A stretch of 56,570 nucleotides of DNA. Origin: Nitrosovibrio sp. Nv4. GTDB lineage: Bacteria; Bdellovibrionota; UBA1018; CAIMNF01. The position numbers and the translations under genes are program-made. Shown piece by piece: positions 1-9,575 of this stretch. Under the pieces are notes generated by a model that searched no databases, was not told the DNA's origin, and saw only the letters and a program-made list of their open reading frames with translations. The first letter of the stretch is position 1. Each line of letters starts with the position of its first letter. Location: the NCBI GenBank assembly GCA_943327105.2, contig CALPVV020000003.1:1-56570 (forward strand), read 5' to 3'.

Positions 1-1196
1 GAACCTTTTGTTACGATATGTCTGTTGGTGCTTGAAGTGTTGAATTCTTCAAGCGGGATTTCCTGATAGGAGTTTAATAGTGCTTCTTTGATTTCCAATT
101 TTCCTTCGAATTCAGTTTCGATTGTCGAGTAAATTTCAATCTGATTTGAATCTTTCAAAAGTGAGCAATCAAATGATACCTCATCAGAACCAGATGAGAG
201 GTATACTCCATTCAGGAAAACACCAAACTCAACCGGAAGTTTTCTTTTGAAGTTAATCATGCATTCTTCCTTGGTTTTGTTTTCCTTTGTTGAGTAAAAC
301 TTGAGGTTTTTAATGCTTTTAAGAGCGATAACGGGTGTTTTTTTACCAATGAATTGACTCATTTTTTTCTTGGCTTTCGGATAAAAAATATTCATATTCC
401 TGGCGATTTCATCTAACTTGTATTTCTTTATGACTTCATCCGTATAACAGCTATAAATGATTAGGTTATCGATGTTTCCCTTTAGTGATTGAAAGTAACC
501 GGATGGAAAAGGATTGAGTTTGTGGTCAAATAATTTCCCATCGGCTGAAGAATGGCTAAGCAACAGCACGGCGGAAGGATTTGTTTTTTTGATCAAATGA
601 TGAATTTCATTCACATTCTTTTCTTTAATGATGACCCAGTTTTTTCGGCTGAGGAATTTTTCTTTTGCCTCGATTTCAATTGTGGTTTTTTCTTCTTCAA
701 ATTTTGTAATCAATGAAAAATTTGATTCAACCAAGTCTTGTAATTCCTGCAGTTTATTTTCAAGTTGAAGGTCACTTGATATATATGTGATGCATGATTC
801 TTTAGAGTTTATTGATCTGATTTTCTTTTGAAAGCCATGCCTTTTCAGGTCGCGCCGGATTTCTGAAAGCTTTTCTCTGTATTGATCGAGTTTTTCATTC
901 TCATCTTTACTAAGATGGGTTGTTTCTGTAGTGATAATTGCAATTTTTACACCATCAGCTTTGATTCTTGTTTGAAGGTTGTTTTCAATTTTATGAATAT
1001 CAACCAATGATGATGGTTTAAACAAAAGTTTCCCTGCAAACAACATCAAGTCGAGTGTCCCTGGACGAGAGTCGTCTTTGTTGTGAAGCGAATCAATGCC
1101 ATCTTCCGGATAAAGTTGGCTGCAAATATTCTCACCGACGCCTGCAAAACAGAGATTTGAAGAGAATAAAAACAGAATGAAAATTCTTGTTTTCAT
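1..1196 (-). CDS. Secreted protein of unknown function with a possible caspase/CHAT-like His/Cys dyad (3' end truncated by window edge)
   Basis: Not in ORF track (runs off window). Own translation from ATG at 1196: MKTRIFILFLFSSNLCFAGVGENICSQLYPEDGIDS... (signal peptide), open to position 1. Contains ...NPSAVLLLSHSSADGKLF... and ...GNIDNLIIYSCYTDEV... Confidence 0.8.
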   Translation of the reverse strand, partial: MKTRIFILFLFSSNLCFAGVGENICSQLYPEDGIDSLHNKDDSRPGTLDLMLFAGKLLFKPSSLVDIHKIENNLQTRIKADGVKIAIITTETTHLSKDENEKLDQYREKLSEIRRDLKRHGFQKKIRSINSKESCITYISSDLQLENKLQELQDLVESNFSLITKFEEEKTTIEIEAKEKFLSRKNWVIIKEKNVNEIHHLIKKTNPSAVLLLSHSSADGKLFDHKLNPFPSGYFQSLKGNIDNLIIYSCYTDEVIKKYKLDEIARNMNIFYPKAKKKMSQFIGKKTPVIALKSIKNLKFYSTKENKTKEECMINFKRKLPVEFGVFLNGVYLSSGSDEVSFDCSLLKDSNQIEIYSTIETEFEGKLEIKEALLNSYQEIPLEEFNTSSTNRHIVTKG

Positions 1197-1198
1197 TT

Positions 1199-1693
1199 TT
1201 ATTGATCCAATTCAATTGCTGTTGTCATTACCTTTTTAAAAGACAGCAACTCTTCAGGGCTAACGTCTGGCCCCATTGCTTTTTCGAATTCCTTAAACTC
1301 AGCTTCGCTCATGGCAACTGATTTGAATCCTTTTGAGTTGAATTCTACTTGTTCCGCTTTCTGCTTTAGCAGCATGGTTGCCTCTTTAATGATGTAAGAA
1401 GGAATAGATGGATACTCGGTTCCAAGTTCGGTAGTCATCGTATCAAGATCCTGGTCCAGAAATGCAACTGCACCAAAAAGCATGAAAACTTCTGGAAAAA
1501 AACGATGGTAACGACTGTGAGTAGCACCTCTGTAGTCTGTGATATAAGGCACCATTGATGCTAGAACTCCTGTGGTCCCAAGGATAATCATTGCGGGATT
1601 CCATAGCAGAAGGCCTGCTTCTGCTTTATTCGCGGGACTTCCGATAGTTGCTAGGGATAAGGCGGTGATAGTAAGTGCTTTTTTAAAATTCAT
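1199..1693 (-). CDS. Small secreted/membrane protein of unknown function
   Basis: 164-aa ORF with signal peptide MNFKKALTITALSLATIGSPANKAEA; directly upstream of and co-oriented with the 1..1196 ORF. Confidence 0.8.
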   Translation of the reverse strand: MNFKKALTITALSLATIGSPANKAEAGLLLWNPAMIILGTTGVLASMVPYITDYRGATHSRYHRFFPEVFMLFGAVAFLDQDLDTMTTELGTEYPSIPSYIIKEATMLLKQKAEQVEFNSKGFKSVAMSEAEFKEFEKAMGPDVSPEELLSFKKVMTTAIELDQ

Positions 1694-1772
1694 TTGAGTG
1701 CTCCTGTCAGTTACTGACTTTGTGCAATGTAATGAATTCTTCTAAAAAGTGGGGGAGAAAAATATCCCCTGG

Positions 1773-2957
1773 TTATCCGGCCTTCAGTTTTGTGATTTTT
1801 CGTTCTATGAAATAGGCGCCTTTACGGCTTTTAATGTTTAAATCATGAGTTTCGCGGATTTTAGAAATCATGCGGGTAAGCTTGTTTAAATCATCTTTTG
1901 TTTTAGCTTCTGATCCCCAAAGGTATGCGTAAATTTGTTGTTTTGACAGTGCTGTTTCACTATTGGTCAGCAGTTCAATCAGCGTAGCGGTTTTGGTCTC
2001 TTTTTTCTCAAGCTGAATGGTTGAGGGGGGCAATGCTTTGATGTGCTTATTCAGACAGAGAGAAAAAAGATTTGTTCTCGATTGATAGGAAAAATCAGTT
2101 TGATAGGCCTCGGGCTGCATTCGGTTTAATTCCAGCCAGTGAAGTTTTGCTGATTCTTTTTCCCCTGATTCCAAATAATGAATTACTTTCAGCTGATGGT
2201 AAAGCAGGGGAATTTTCTTGAATTCCCTGTCATAAGCATAGATTGCTTTATTCTTGCATAAATGGTCGAGCAGCAATTTGATGAAATTGAAGTTTTCACT
2301 CAGGTGAAATTTTCGGTGTTTTTTCATTTCAGCAAGAGTTGCGTAACAATGTTCGTAGTTATTTCTTTTCACGTGAAAATTGAACTCACCGATCAATTGC
2401 GAAATCTGATCACTTTCAAGCATTTCATTCTTATTCAATTTAACAAGGTGAAGGTACTCTTCCGCCTTTTTGAAATCATTTATGTCTGAATAGTAAAGAA
2501 ACTGACAACGGTAGAGTCTTACTCCTTGAATCTTGTTCCGCGCTTTTGTGTGCTCCAATAATTTGATGTATTCAAACATCGAATCTGTATTTCCTAAGTT
2601 ATAATGGGTCAGGAATAGATTGAAATAAGCGGTGAACAAATAGCTTTGCGCGTTCAGTGTTTTTAAAATGTTCCCAGCCGCACTTAAATTGATTTCAGCT
2701 TCTTTGAATCGAGACAGATTGTTGAGAGCCACACCAAGCAATAAAAGCCTTTGACTTTCTACGAATGGCATTGTTGAGGGTGAGATTTTACCTAGTAACT
2801 CTACTGTTTCCTGGTTTTTATTGTTTCTGACCAGTAAATGTCCATCGATGATTTTTTTTTCGGCATGAGAAAGCCTCTTATCTGCAAGTAGCTTTTTTGC
2901 CTTATGCGGTGAATGCCCTAGCTCAAAAAGAATTCTATAAAATGCTTTTTGGTTCAT
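1773..2957 (-). CDS. TPR-like protein with C-terminal winged-helix (OmpR/SARP-like) DNA-binding domain
   Basis: 394 aa; helical TPR-like repeats followed by ATLIELLTNSETALSKQQIYAYLWGSEAKTKDDLNKLTRMISKIRETHDLNIKSRKGAYFIER, typical of a trans_reg_C wHTH. Confidence 0.75.
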   Translation of the reverse strand: MNQKAFYRILFELGHSPHKAKKLLADKRLSHAEKKIIDGHLLVRNNKNQETVELLGKISPSTMPFVESQRLLLLGVALNNLSRFKEAEINLSAAGNILKTLNAQSYLFTAYFNLFLTHYNLGNTDSMFEYIKLLEHTKARNKIQGVRLYRCQFLYYSDINDFKKAEEYLHLVKLNKNEMLESDQISQLIGEFNFHVKRNNYEHCYATLAEMKKHRKFHLSENFNFIKLLLDHLCKNKAIYAYDREFKKIPLLYHQLKVIHYLESGEKESAKLHWLELNRMQPEAYQTDFSYQSRTNLFSLCLNKHIKALPPSTIQLEKKETKTATLIELLTNSETALSKQQIYAYLWGSEAKTKDDLNKLTRMISKIRETHDLNIKSRKGAYFIERKITKLKAG

Positions 2958-2959
2958 TT

Positions 2960-3442
2960 TTATTTCTCTTCTGGCAAGCCCATTTCAGAAAAGAACTCGA
3001 TGATTTCTTCGGCAAGCGCATCGTTGATTTTGTATTTCGACTTCAGATAGTTTTTAAATGATTTTTTGTTGCTGATCTCTTTGAACATTGCCTGTGTTTT
3101 TACATCATTGATGCAGGCGAATATTTTGTCTTTGACAACACACTTGTCGTTCTCTGAGTTCGATAATTCAAACAATGAGAGGCTGAGATAAACTTGCATC
3201 AGGTCATTGCTATTGATGATTTTTTTCCTTGAATTACAAATTTTTTCCCTAGATTTAAGGTGATTCAAATAGGCTTCAACTTTTTTTGCATATAATTTTT
3301 CAAATATCGGTCTAGTGATGACGTAGGGTGGAATGACAATTCCGCCCCCAGTGGTTACTTGGGCAAAAGATGCGGAATTCAATAAAATCAGTAAATAAAC
3401 CAATCTGTGCTTCACGTTATTCTTGTCGGAAGAAACCGTCAA
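2960..3442 (-). CDS. Secreted protein of unknown function
   Basis: 160-aa ORF with N-terminal hydrophobic segment; 2 bp from the downstream TPR-wHTH gene, probably co-transcribed. Confidence 0.7.
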   Translation of the reverse strand: MTVSSDKNNVKHRLVYLLILLNSASFAQVTTGGGIVIPPYVITRPIFEKLYAKKVEAYLNHLKSREKICNSRKKIINSNDLMQVYLSLSLFELSNSENDKCVVKDKIFACINDVKTQAMFKEISNKKSFKNYLKSKYKINDALAEEIIEFFSEMGLPEEK

Positions 3443-3494
3443 AAACTTTACGGCTGATCAGAGTGGGTCAATGAAGACACATTTAGGTAATCAA

Positions 3495-4328
3495 TTAAAA
3501 ATCAACGTTAGTGGAGGTGTTTTCCCAATCCATCATTTCTTTTGAGAAGCGTTCCATTTTATCGCGTGCTCTTTTTAGTGCAATTCCACCCAATACGAGT
3601 CGAAGGGGCGGGGTTGGATGATCGACCAGTTCAATCATGATTTTTGCTGCTTTATCCGGGTCACCGGGTTGATTACCGCCAATGGTCTGATAAAGCTTTC
3701 GAGTGTTGTCTAAAATCCCATCATACTCTTTCATGGGAACGGCTGTTTTTAATGACCCATTTGCAAATTGCGTTCTGAATGCCCCTGGTTCAATAAGGGT
3801 GAGTTTGATGTTGAAGGGTGCGATTTCAGCTGCGAGCGCTTCAGATAGCCCCTCAACAGCAAATTTGGTTGCAGCATAGATTCCTGCTCCAGGTATGGCT
3901 GCAATCCCAGCCACGGAAGAAAGATTCAAGATGTAACCCGATTGCTGATTGCGCATGGTTGGTAAAACTGCACGAGTCACTTCAATTAATCCGAATACGT
4001 TGGTGTCGAAGCTTCTTCTGATGTCATTTTCAGTTATTTCTTCCAGTGCGCCGACATGTCCAAAGCCCGCATTGTTGATAAGCACATCAATGCGTCCAAA
4101 TTTTTCAATGGCATGGTTCACTGCCAGTTTGATGTCTTCATTGTTCGTAACATCAAGTTTTAAGGTGAGGAGTTGATCCGGTTTTTGGGATAACTTTTTA
4201 AGTTCATCCAAGAGTTCCGGTTTTCTCGCAGTTGCAACTACGCTTTCGCCACGCTCTAACAATTGCTTGCAGAGAATGCTTCCAAAACCACTGGTACAAC
4301 CTGTGATGAACCAAACTTTCTTAGACAT
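3495..4328 (-). CDS. SDR family NAD(P)-dependent oxidoreductase
   Basis: TGxxxGxG-type cofactor motif (ITGCTSGFGS), NNAGFGH, YAATKFA catalytic YxxxK. Confidence 0.92.
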   Translation of the reverse strand: MSKKVWFITGCTSGFGSILCKQLLERGESVVATARKPELLDELKKLSQKPDQLLTLKLDVTNNEDIKLAVNHAIEKFGRIDVLINNAGFGHVGALEEITENDIRRSFDTNVFGLIEVTRAVLPTMRNQQSGYILNLSSVAGIAAIPGAGIYAATKFAVEGLSEALAAEIAPFNIKLTLIEPGAFRTQFANGSLKTAVPMKEYDGILDNTRKLYQTIGGNQPGDPDKAAKIMIELVDHPTPPLRLVLGGIALKRARDKMERFSKEMMDWENTSTNVDF

Positions 4329-4342
4329 GCATTCCTTCGGTG

Positions 4343-7300
4343 TTAAACCACTTTGAGGCCGATGCCTACCTTGCCTTCTTCAATATCGGTTGCCACTTCA
4401 GTGTGGGTACCAGTGACTGATTCAGGGCTGGCTGCATAGGTCAGCTTTGTGGTCAGCGTTTCGCTAGTGAGGGTTGATTCATGGGCTTTCACCGCTTCAA
4501 GAAGCTTCCCATCAACGAAGAGCGAAAGTTCAATGCGTGCATCGAGTTTCAGGTCTGCGTTTTTACGTGCTTGCTGAATCTTACGCATCACTTCGCGTGA
4601 AAGTCCTTCCAAAATCTGATCTTCATTCAAGGTTGCATCGACTTCGATCGACACCAGCTGGTGAGCTGAAATTGTCGGCTTGTCGCCTTTTGAAGAACGT
4701 TTGATTTCAATGTCAGCAATCGTGATCGCTTCACCATCGATCAAAATCGATGCACCCGTTTCGAGTTTTTCAAGATCAGCAATTGAAAGCTTGTCGATTT
4801 GTGCGGCAATCGCCTTCATTTTCGGGCCTACGCGCTTACCGAGTACCGGGAAGTTCGCTTTCGCTTTTACCTGTACGAAGTCTTCTTCTTTCGTGTGGTA
4901 TTCAAATGCGCGAATGTTGAGCTCGTCTTGGAAGTAGTATTCGAGCTTCTTCAGGCTATCGAGCGCCTGCTGATCTCGATGAATGATCTTCATGCTGAGA
5001 AGCGGAATCTTCGCCTTGATCTTGATCTTCTCGCGAAGATTACGACCTAGCATCACTAGGGCATCCATGCGAGCAACCGCTTGCTCGAGATCAGCATTGA
5101 TGAAATTCGTTTCTGCTTCCGGGAAAAGTTCGAGGTGCACGCTTTCTTTTGCGCTTGCACTTGCTTTCGAAAGATTCTGATAGGTTTCTTCAGCCAGGAA
5201 CGGCGCGAATGGAGCCATGATCTTAGAAAGCGTCATCAGCACGTGATAAAGTGTTTCGTACGCGTAGCGCTTGTCTTCAGGCATGCCGTCTTTCCAGAAG
5301 TGGGGACGGTTGAAGCGAATGTAAGTGTTCGTCAACGCTTCAATGAAGTTCAAAAGCTCTGGCACGACAGTGTAAAGGCGGTAAGCCGCCATTTCCTGAT
5401 TCGTGTGTTGAATGAGGGAATTCAAGCGCGAAAGGATCCACTGATCGAGCAGGTTCGGAGTCTTCGCGTAATCGCCTTTGGGTTTGAAACCATCAATGCT
5501 CGCGTAGTTCGTGAAGAACGAGTACGAGTTCCACCATCTGAGAGAAATGCGGCGAACGATTTCACGCACACCTTTTTCAGAGAAGCGAAGTTCTTCGGCT
5601 CTTACGGCTTGTGAATCGATCATGTACAAGCGAAGTGCATCGGCACCATGCTCGTCGAGAACTTTCATTGGGTCCGGATAGTTCTTCAAGCTTTTCGACA
5701 TCTTCTTGCCGTCTTCAGCCAAGATGAGTCCGTTCACGATCACGTTTTTGAATGGTGCTTTACCGAAGAGTCCGGTTCCGATCACCATGAGTGTGTAGAA
5801 CCATCCGCGAGTTTGGTCCAAACCTTCTGCGATGAAATCAGCCGGGAAGTTCTTTTCGAAATCAGCCTGATGAGTGAATGGGTAACCCCATTGTGCATAA
5901 GGCATCGAGCCCGATTCAAACCAACAGTCCAAAACTTCATCAATGCGTTTCAACGGAGATTTTCCGGTTGGAGAAGGAATTTCAATTTGATCGACGAATT
6001 CTTTGTGAAGGTCAGCCACTTTCTGACCAGAGAGTTTTTCGAGTTCTTCGCGAGAACCGATACACATCATCTCGCCTTCTTTGTTTCGCCAGATTGGAAG
6101 AGGAGTTCCCCAGAAACGGTTACGCGAAATCGCCCAGTCACGTGCGCCTTCGAGCCAGTTTCCGAAACGGCCATCACGAAGGGTTTCAGGAACCCAGTTC
6201 GTCGTTTTGTTTGCGGCAACAATCTCTTCTTTGATTTTTTCAACTGCAACAAACCACGATGAAACCGCACGGTAAATGAGTGGAGTGCCCGAACGGTAAC
6301 AGAACGGGTAGGAGTGGAGAAGTGAATCGATTTTGTAAGTGCGACCTTCCGCTTTCAAACGAGCAATGATGTCTTTGTCGGCATCTTTCACTCGCTTGCC
6401 TTGGTAGTCTGGCACTTGAGCAGTGAACATTCCGTCGTCATCGACGGGGTTCACGACCGGAATACCGGCTTTTTTACAGCCGTTAAAGTCTTCTTCCCCG
6501 AATGCCGGAGCCATGTGAACCACACCGGTTCCGCTTTCGGTAGTGACGTGATCAGAATGAATGATTTTGAATGCGCCTTCTGCGCGCTTGTTTTCAAAGT
6601 AATTGAAGAGTGGAGTGTACTCAAGGCCCACGAGTTCCGCGCCCGTCATCTTACCGATGACTTCGAACACTTCGCCTGGTTTTTTCTCGTAACTCTTTAG
6701 CAACGCTTCAGCGAGAATGAATTGTTTGCCGGTCGCGATCTCTTTCACTTTCACGTATTCGATTTCGTTACCCACGGCGAGAGCCAAGTTGCTCGGAAGC
6801 GTCCACGGAGTGGTCGTCCACGCGAGTACTGCAGTTTCAGGTTCTTTCACGAGCGGGAACGTCACCGTGATCGCCGGGTCTTGCACTTCACGGTAATCGA
6901 GATTCGCTTCGAAGTTTGAAAGTGGTGTCGATACACCTACGGAATACGGCACGACTTTCAAGCCTTCGTAGATGAGGCCCTTGTTGTAAAGTTGTTGAAA
7001 TACCCACCACACGCTTTGCATGAATTCCACCTGCATGGTGAAGTAAGCGTTGTCCATGTCGACCCAGCGGCCGATGCGTTTCACGGTTTTTTTCCATTCA
7101 TTCGAATAGCGATCGACGATGCTGCGGCAAGCGGCATTGTATTTGTCGACGCCGAATTCAAGAATTTCTTTGCGTGAGTGCAGGTTCAGGGTTTTGTTGA
7201 TTTCAAATTCAACGGGTACGCCGTGACAGTCCCAACCGAAGCGGCGCTGTACGCGGTAGCCTTTCATGGTCCAGTAGCGAGGCACGATGTCTTTTAGCGT

Positions 7301-7507
7301 GCCGGCGAGCAAGTGACCGTAGTGCGGAAGCCCGGTCGCAAACGGAGGGCCGTCGTAGAAGCTGTAAGGCTTGGCGTGTTCGGCGTCGCTCATCGATTTT
7401 TCAAAAATTTTGTTTTCGTCCCAAAAGCGAAGTTGTTTTTCTTCAATCTGAGGGAAGTTCACGTCTGATTTTACAGGTTGGAAAGTGCCGGTTTCTTGAG
7501 TTGCCAT
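4343..7507 (-). CDS. ileS: Isoleucyl-tRNA synthetase, eukaryote-type (IleRS2)
   Basis: HxGH motif in PFATGLPHYGH, KMSKS in DGKKMSKSLKNYPDP, about 1054 aa. ORF extends to 7651, but MATQETGTFQPVKSDVNFPQIEE (start 7507) is the likely true start. Confidence 0.95.
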   Translation of the reverse strand: MATQETGTFQPVKSDVNFPQIEEKQLRFWDENKIFEKSMSDAEHAKPYSFYDGPPFATGLPHYGHLLAGTLKDIVPRYWTMKGYRVQRRFGWDCHGVPVEFEINKTLNLHSRKEILEFGVDKYNAACRSIVDRYSNEWKKTVKRIGRWVDMDNAYFTMQVEFMQSVWWVFQQLYNKGLIYEGLKVVPYSVGVSTPLSNFEANLDYREVQDPAITVTFPLVKEPETAVLAWTTTPWTLPSNLALAVGNEIEYVKVKEIATGKQFILAEALLKSYEKKPGEVFEVIGKMTGAELVGLEYTPLFNYFENKRAEGAFKIIHSDHVTTESGTGVVHMAPAFGEEDFNGCKKAGIPVVNPVDDDGMFTAQVPDYQGKRVKDADKDIIARLKAEGRTYKIDSLLHSYPFCYRSGTPLIYRAVSSWFVAVEKIKEEIVAANKTTNWVPETLRDGRFGNWLEGARDWAISRNRFWGTPLPIWRNKEGEMMCIGSREELEKLSGQKVADLHKEFVDQIEIPSPTGKSPLKRIDEVLDCWFESGSMPYAQWGYPFTHQADFEKNFPADFIAEGLDQTRGWFYTLMVIGTGLFGKAPFKNVIVNGLILAEDGKKMSKSLKNYPDPMKVLDEHGADALRLYMIDSQAVRAEELRFSEKGVREIVRRISLRWWNSYSFFTNYASIDGFKPKGDYAKTPNLLDQWILSRLNSLIQHTNQEMAAYRLYTVVPELLNFIEALTNTYIRFNRPHFWKDGMPEDKRYAYETLYHVLMTLSKIMAPFAPFLAEETYQNLSKASASAKESVHLELFPEAETNFINADLEQAVARMDALVMLGRNLREKIKIKAKIPLLSMKIIHRDQQALDSLKKLEYYFQDELNIRAFEYHTKEEDFVQVKAKANFPVLGKRVGPKMKAIAAQIDKLSIADLEKLETGASILIDGEAITIADIEIKRSSKGDKPTISAHQLVSIEVDATLNEDQILEGLSREVMRKIQQARKNADLKLDARIELSLFVDGKLLEAVKAHESTLTSETLTTKLTYAASPESVTGTHTEVATDIEEGKVGIGLKVV

Positions 7508-7677
7508 GATTTCGAAAGTGTATCGGAAATGTTGGGGAATTTGTAGGGGAAAGGTGGGTGGATTTTGAGCGCTCGAAGTAGATGGTGAAATGAAGTTGGT
7601 TGACTGGTGAAGCGATGACTCACCGCACTTCGCGCGCCTGAAGTGGCTCATTTTAAGTGCTAGCGATCGTGTTCAAG

Positions 7678-8226
7678 TTATTTACTGAACGGAACCGTTT
7701 CTGCCGGAAAAATCGGATCCCAAGGGCAGGGTTTGCCATCACCGTCGTATGCAGTGACGCAAGTGCCGTCTTCGCCTTTCAGAACATACCATTGCATTGG
7801 TCTTCCGTTTCCAAAATAGGTGCCTAGATTGGGAAATACATATTTTCGGTCTTGTTCGATTGATCTGGGTTTGTTCAGGTTCGTAACACCTGCAATGTAG
7901 ACCGTTTTTGATTCCTTCAGGATCTTTTGAATGATTCCTACTTTTGAAAAACATTCTTTTTTAGTGGTTTGGATCGATTGAATGCCGTTTAGGACTGTGT
8001 TTGCTTCATCGAGAATGTGAATGTAAAATCCAAAACTGCCTGGCCGGTCACCTCCACTAGCAAAAAGGTCTTCGCATTCCACTAAGACTCGATCCGAGCT
8101 CACTAAGTATCCTATTTTTCCATTTTCAATTTGATGTATTTTGATTTTGGATGAAGCACAGCTTTGAACAAGCAGTAAGCAGGTAATCATCAATTTATTT
8201 TTTAGACAAAAGTTTTTCATATGCAT
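7678..8226 (-). CDS. Putative lipoprotein of unknown function
   Basis: 182 aa; signal sequence ending LLLVQSCASS (lipobox-like). Confidence 0.7.
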   Translation of the reverse strand: MHMKNFCLKNKLMITCLLLVQSCASSKIKIHQIENGKIGYLVSSDRVLVECEDLFASGGDRPGSFGFYIHILDEANTVLNGIQSIQTTKKECFSKVGIIQKILKESKTVYIAGVTNLNKPRSIEQDRKYVFPNLGTYFGNGRPMQWYVLKGEDGTCVTAYDGDGKPCPWDPIFPAETVPFSK

Positions 8227-8569
8227 CCTTGAAGTTGATGAGGGCTGATTTTTTATAGCTTGTGCTACTTTTCGTAAGCCCCTTATATTCTAAAATCAAT
8301 TCTTCAGTGCCGGGCGCGTGACCCAGTCGATTGGTAGCGGTTGTTTTTTTTCTGAATAACCATCGGGTGGCGAGTGGAATCGCAATTTCAGGATCATACA
8401 AATCTTTTTGACGAATATCCTTGAATAGAAAATCTTTGGCCTCACCATCCGGATCTTGCAAGATTTTCAGAGTTGAAGTGGTGATGCCCGTTGAGTTATT
8501 TCTGCTGATAGGCACGTGCATCGGGTGTTCATGCACCGTGGTTGTTTTTTTGAGTTTTTTATCAGCCAT
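8195..8569 (-). CDS. Hypothetical protein
   Basis: 124-aa ORF, 32-nt overlap with the downstream lipoprotein ORF. Confidence 0.6.
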   Translation of the reverse strand: MADKKLKKTTTVHEHPMHVPISRNNSTGITTSTLKILQDPDGEAKDFLFKDIRQKDLYDPEIAIPLATRWLFRKKTTATNRLGHAPGTEELILEYKGLTKSSTSYKKSALINFKDAYEKLLSKK

Positions 8570-8681
8570 GGCATCGATATCCCTGATGGAATTTTAGCAT
8601 TTTACAGGAAGAAATTGAATTTTAAACTTTTGTTTTTTTGAGTTTCAAACTGATGTTCTGGGGTAGTGCCACCGTCTAAAA

Positions 8682-8718
8682 CAAAACCGCCCGAGAAGCT
8701 GCGTTCTCAGGCGGTTTA
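8682..8718 (-). terminator. Rho-independent terminator
   Basis: 12-bp arms accgcccgagaa / ttctcaggcggt around gctgcg (one G-U pair), followed on the minus strand by TTTTGTTTT. Confidence 0.75.
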
Positions 8719-8785
8719 AATCGGAAAGCATTTGCTTTAATGAGCAAGCCCGGATTTCGGCGGATTTGCTCATGTTGTGAATGGT

Positions 8786-8917
8786 TTACTCACCATCTGT
8801 GTAAAGTGAGCGTACAAAAGTTGCTTTTGCACTATTGCCAAATGCTTCACTGATGACTGGTGCTACGAATTTCTGAGTCGATTGAACTTTTCTAAGATCC
8901 ACTTGGTACTTGTATGA
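8786..8917 (-). pseudogene. Orphan 43-codon coding-like fragment (gene remnant) without a start codon
   Basis: Minus-strand stop-to-stop frame: SYKYQVDLRKVQSTQKFVAPVISEAFGNSAKATFVRSLYTDGE*; no ATG; lies between the 8930 stop and the terminator. Confidence 0.4.
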
Positions 8918-8929
8918 TTAGCTTACTGA

Positions 8930-9394
8930 TCACCAGTCACAAACTGCATGGCAATTGTAGGATCCATTGGCGATCAGGCTTGGATTGCCGAATGATTGAA
9001 TTCTTACTGTTACCGGTGATGAGCAAGGATCATTACTGCTGCTTGGAAACAAATTACCGTTAGTAGAAATTCGATAACCATCGACTTTATTATCGGTAAT
9101 GAACTCGGTAACGTCGCCATTTTTTGAGGTAACTGTAACCAGATCTTGGAATTTGATCGGATCGTTGGGAATAGGGTGGGTTCGATAAGAAGGTGAGTTT
9201 GCTGGTTTGGTGGTAATGCTCAGCTTGTATCGTGAAGGATGATTCGGGTAATCGTTGTGCATGAATAACGTCACGTCTTTTTGAACGCCATTGATGACCA
9301 TGATCTGTTTTGAGCATCTCAGATCAAGGGTATTGGCTTGTACTGTACCGATAGTTAAAATTGAGGCGATCATCAGGCTTTTTTTCATTTTCAT
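8930..9394 (-). CDS. Secreted protein of unknown function
   Basis: 154 aa, signal peptide MKMKKSLMIASILTIGTVQA; mature protein has Cys residues incl. CHAVCDW C-terminus. Confidence 0.75.
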   Translation of the reverse strand: MKMKKSLMIASILTIGTVQANTLDLRCSKQIMVINGVQKDVTLFMHNDYPNHPSRYKLSITTKPANSPSYRTHPIPNDPIKFQDLVTVTSKNGDVTEFITDNKVDGYRISTNGNLFPSSSNDPCSSPVTVRIQSFGNPSLIANGSYNCHAVCDW

Positions 9395-9442
9395 ACTCCT
9401 TGTGTGACTTTTTAAATTTCTGAGAGCAACTTAACTGATCGC

Positions 9443-9470
9443 GTTATAATGTAAATCAATTTTGTGTAAA
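9443..9470 (-). promoter_or_regulatory. Predicted sigma70-type promoter for the 8930..9394 gene
   Basis: Minus strand TTTACA-N16-TATAAC upstream of the start at 9394. Confidence 0.45.
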
Positions 9471-9575
9471 GCAGTGTTCAAACTGTAGCAAGTGCTTGCA
9501 ACAGGTTTTGCCGGTGAGTGATGGGTGTCGAGTTTTGGTTTTAATTGATTTAAATAATGAAGCTAAATTGACCGG

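Noticed and set aside
4474-7177. Many + strand ORFs (e.g. 5081..5614, 5648..6262, 6401..6700) opposite ileS
   Set aside because: Antisense shadow ORFs of a well-supported conserved gene; no RBS or domain signal, compositionally unlike real proteins.
7508-7651. N-terminal extension of ileS (MSHFRRAKCGESSLHQ...)
   Set aside because: Low-quality sequence before the conserved start MATQETGTF; probably an untranslated leader.
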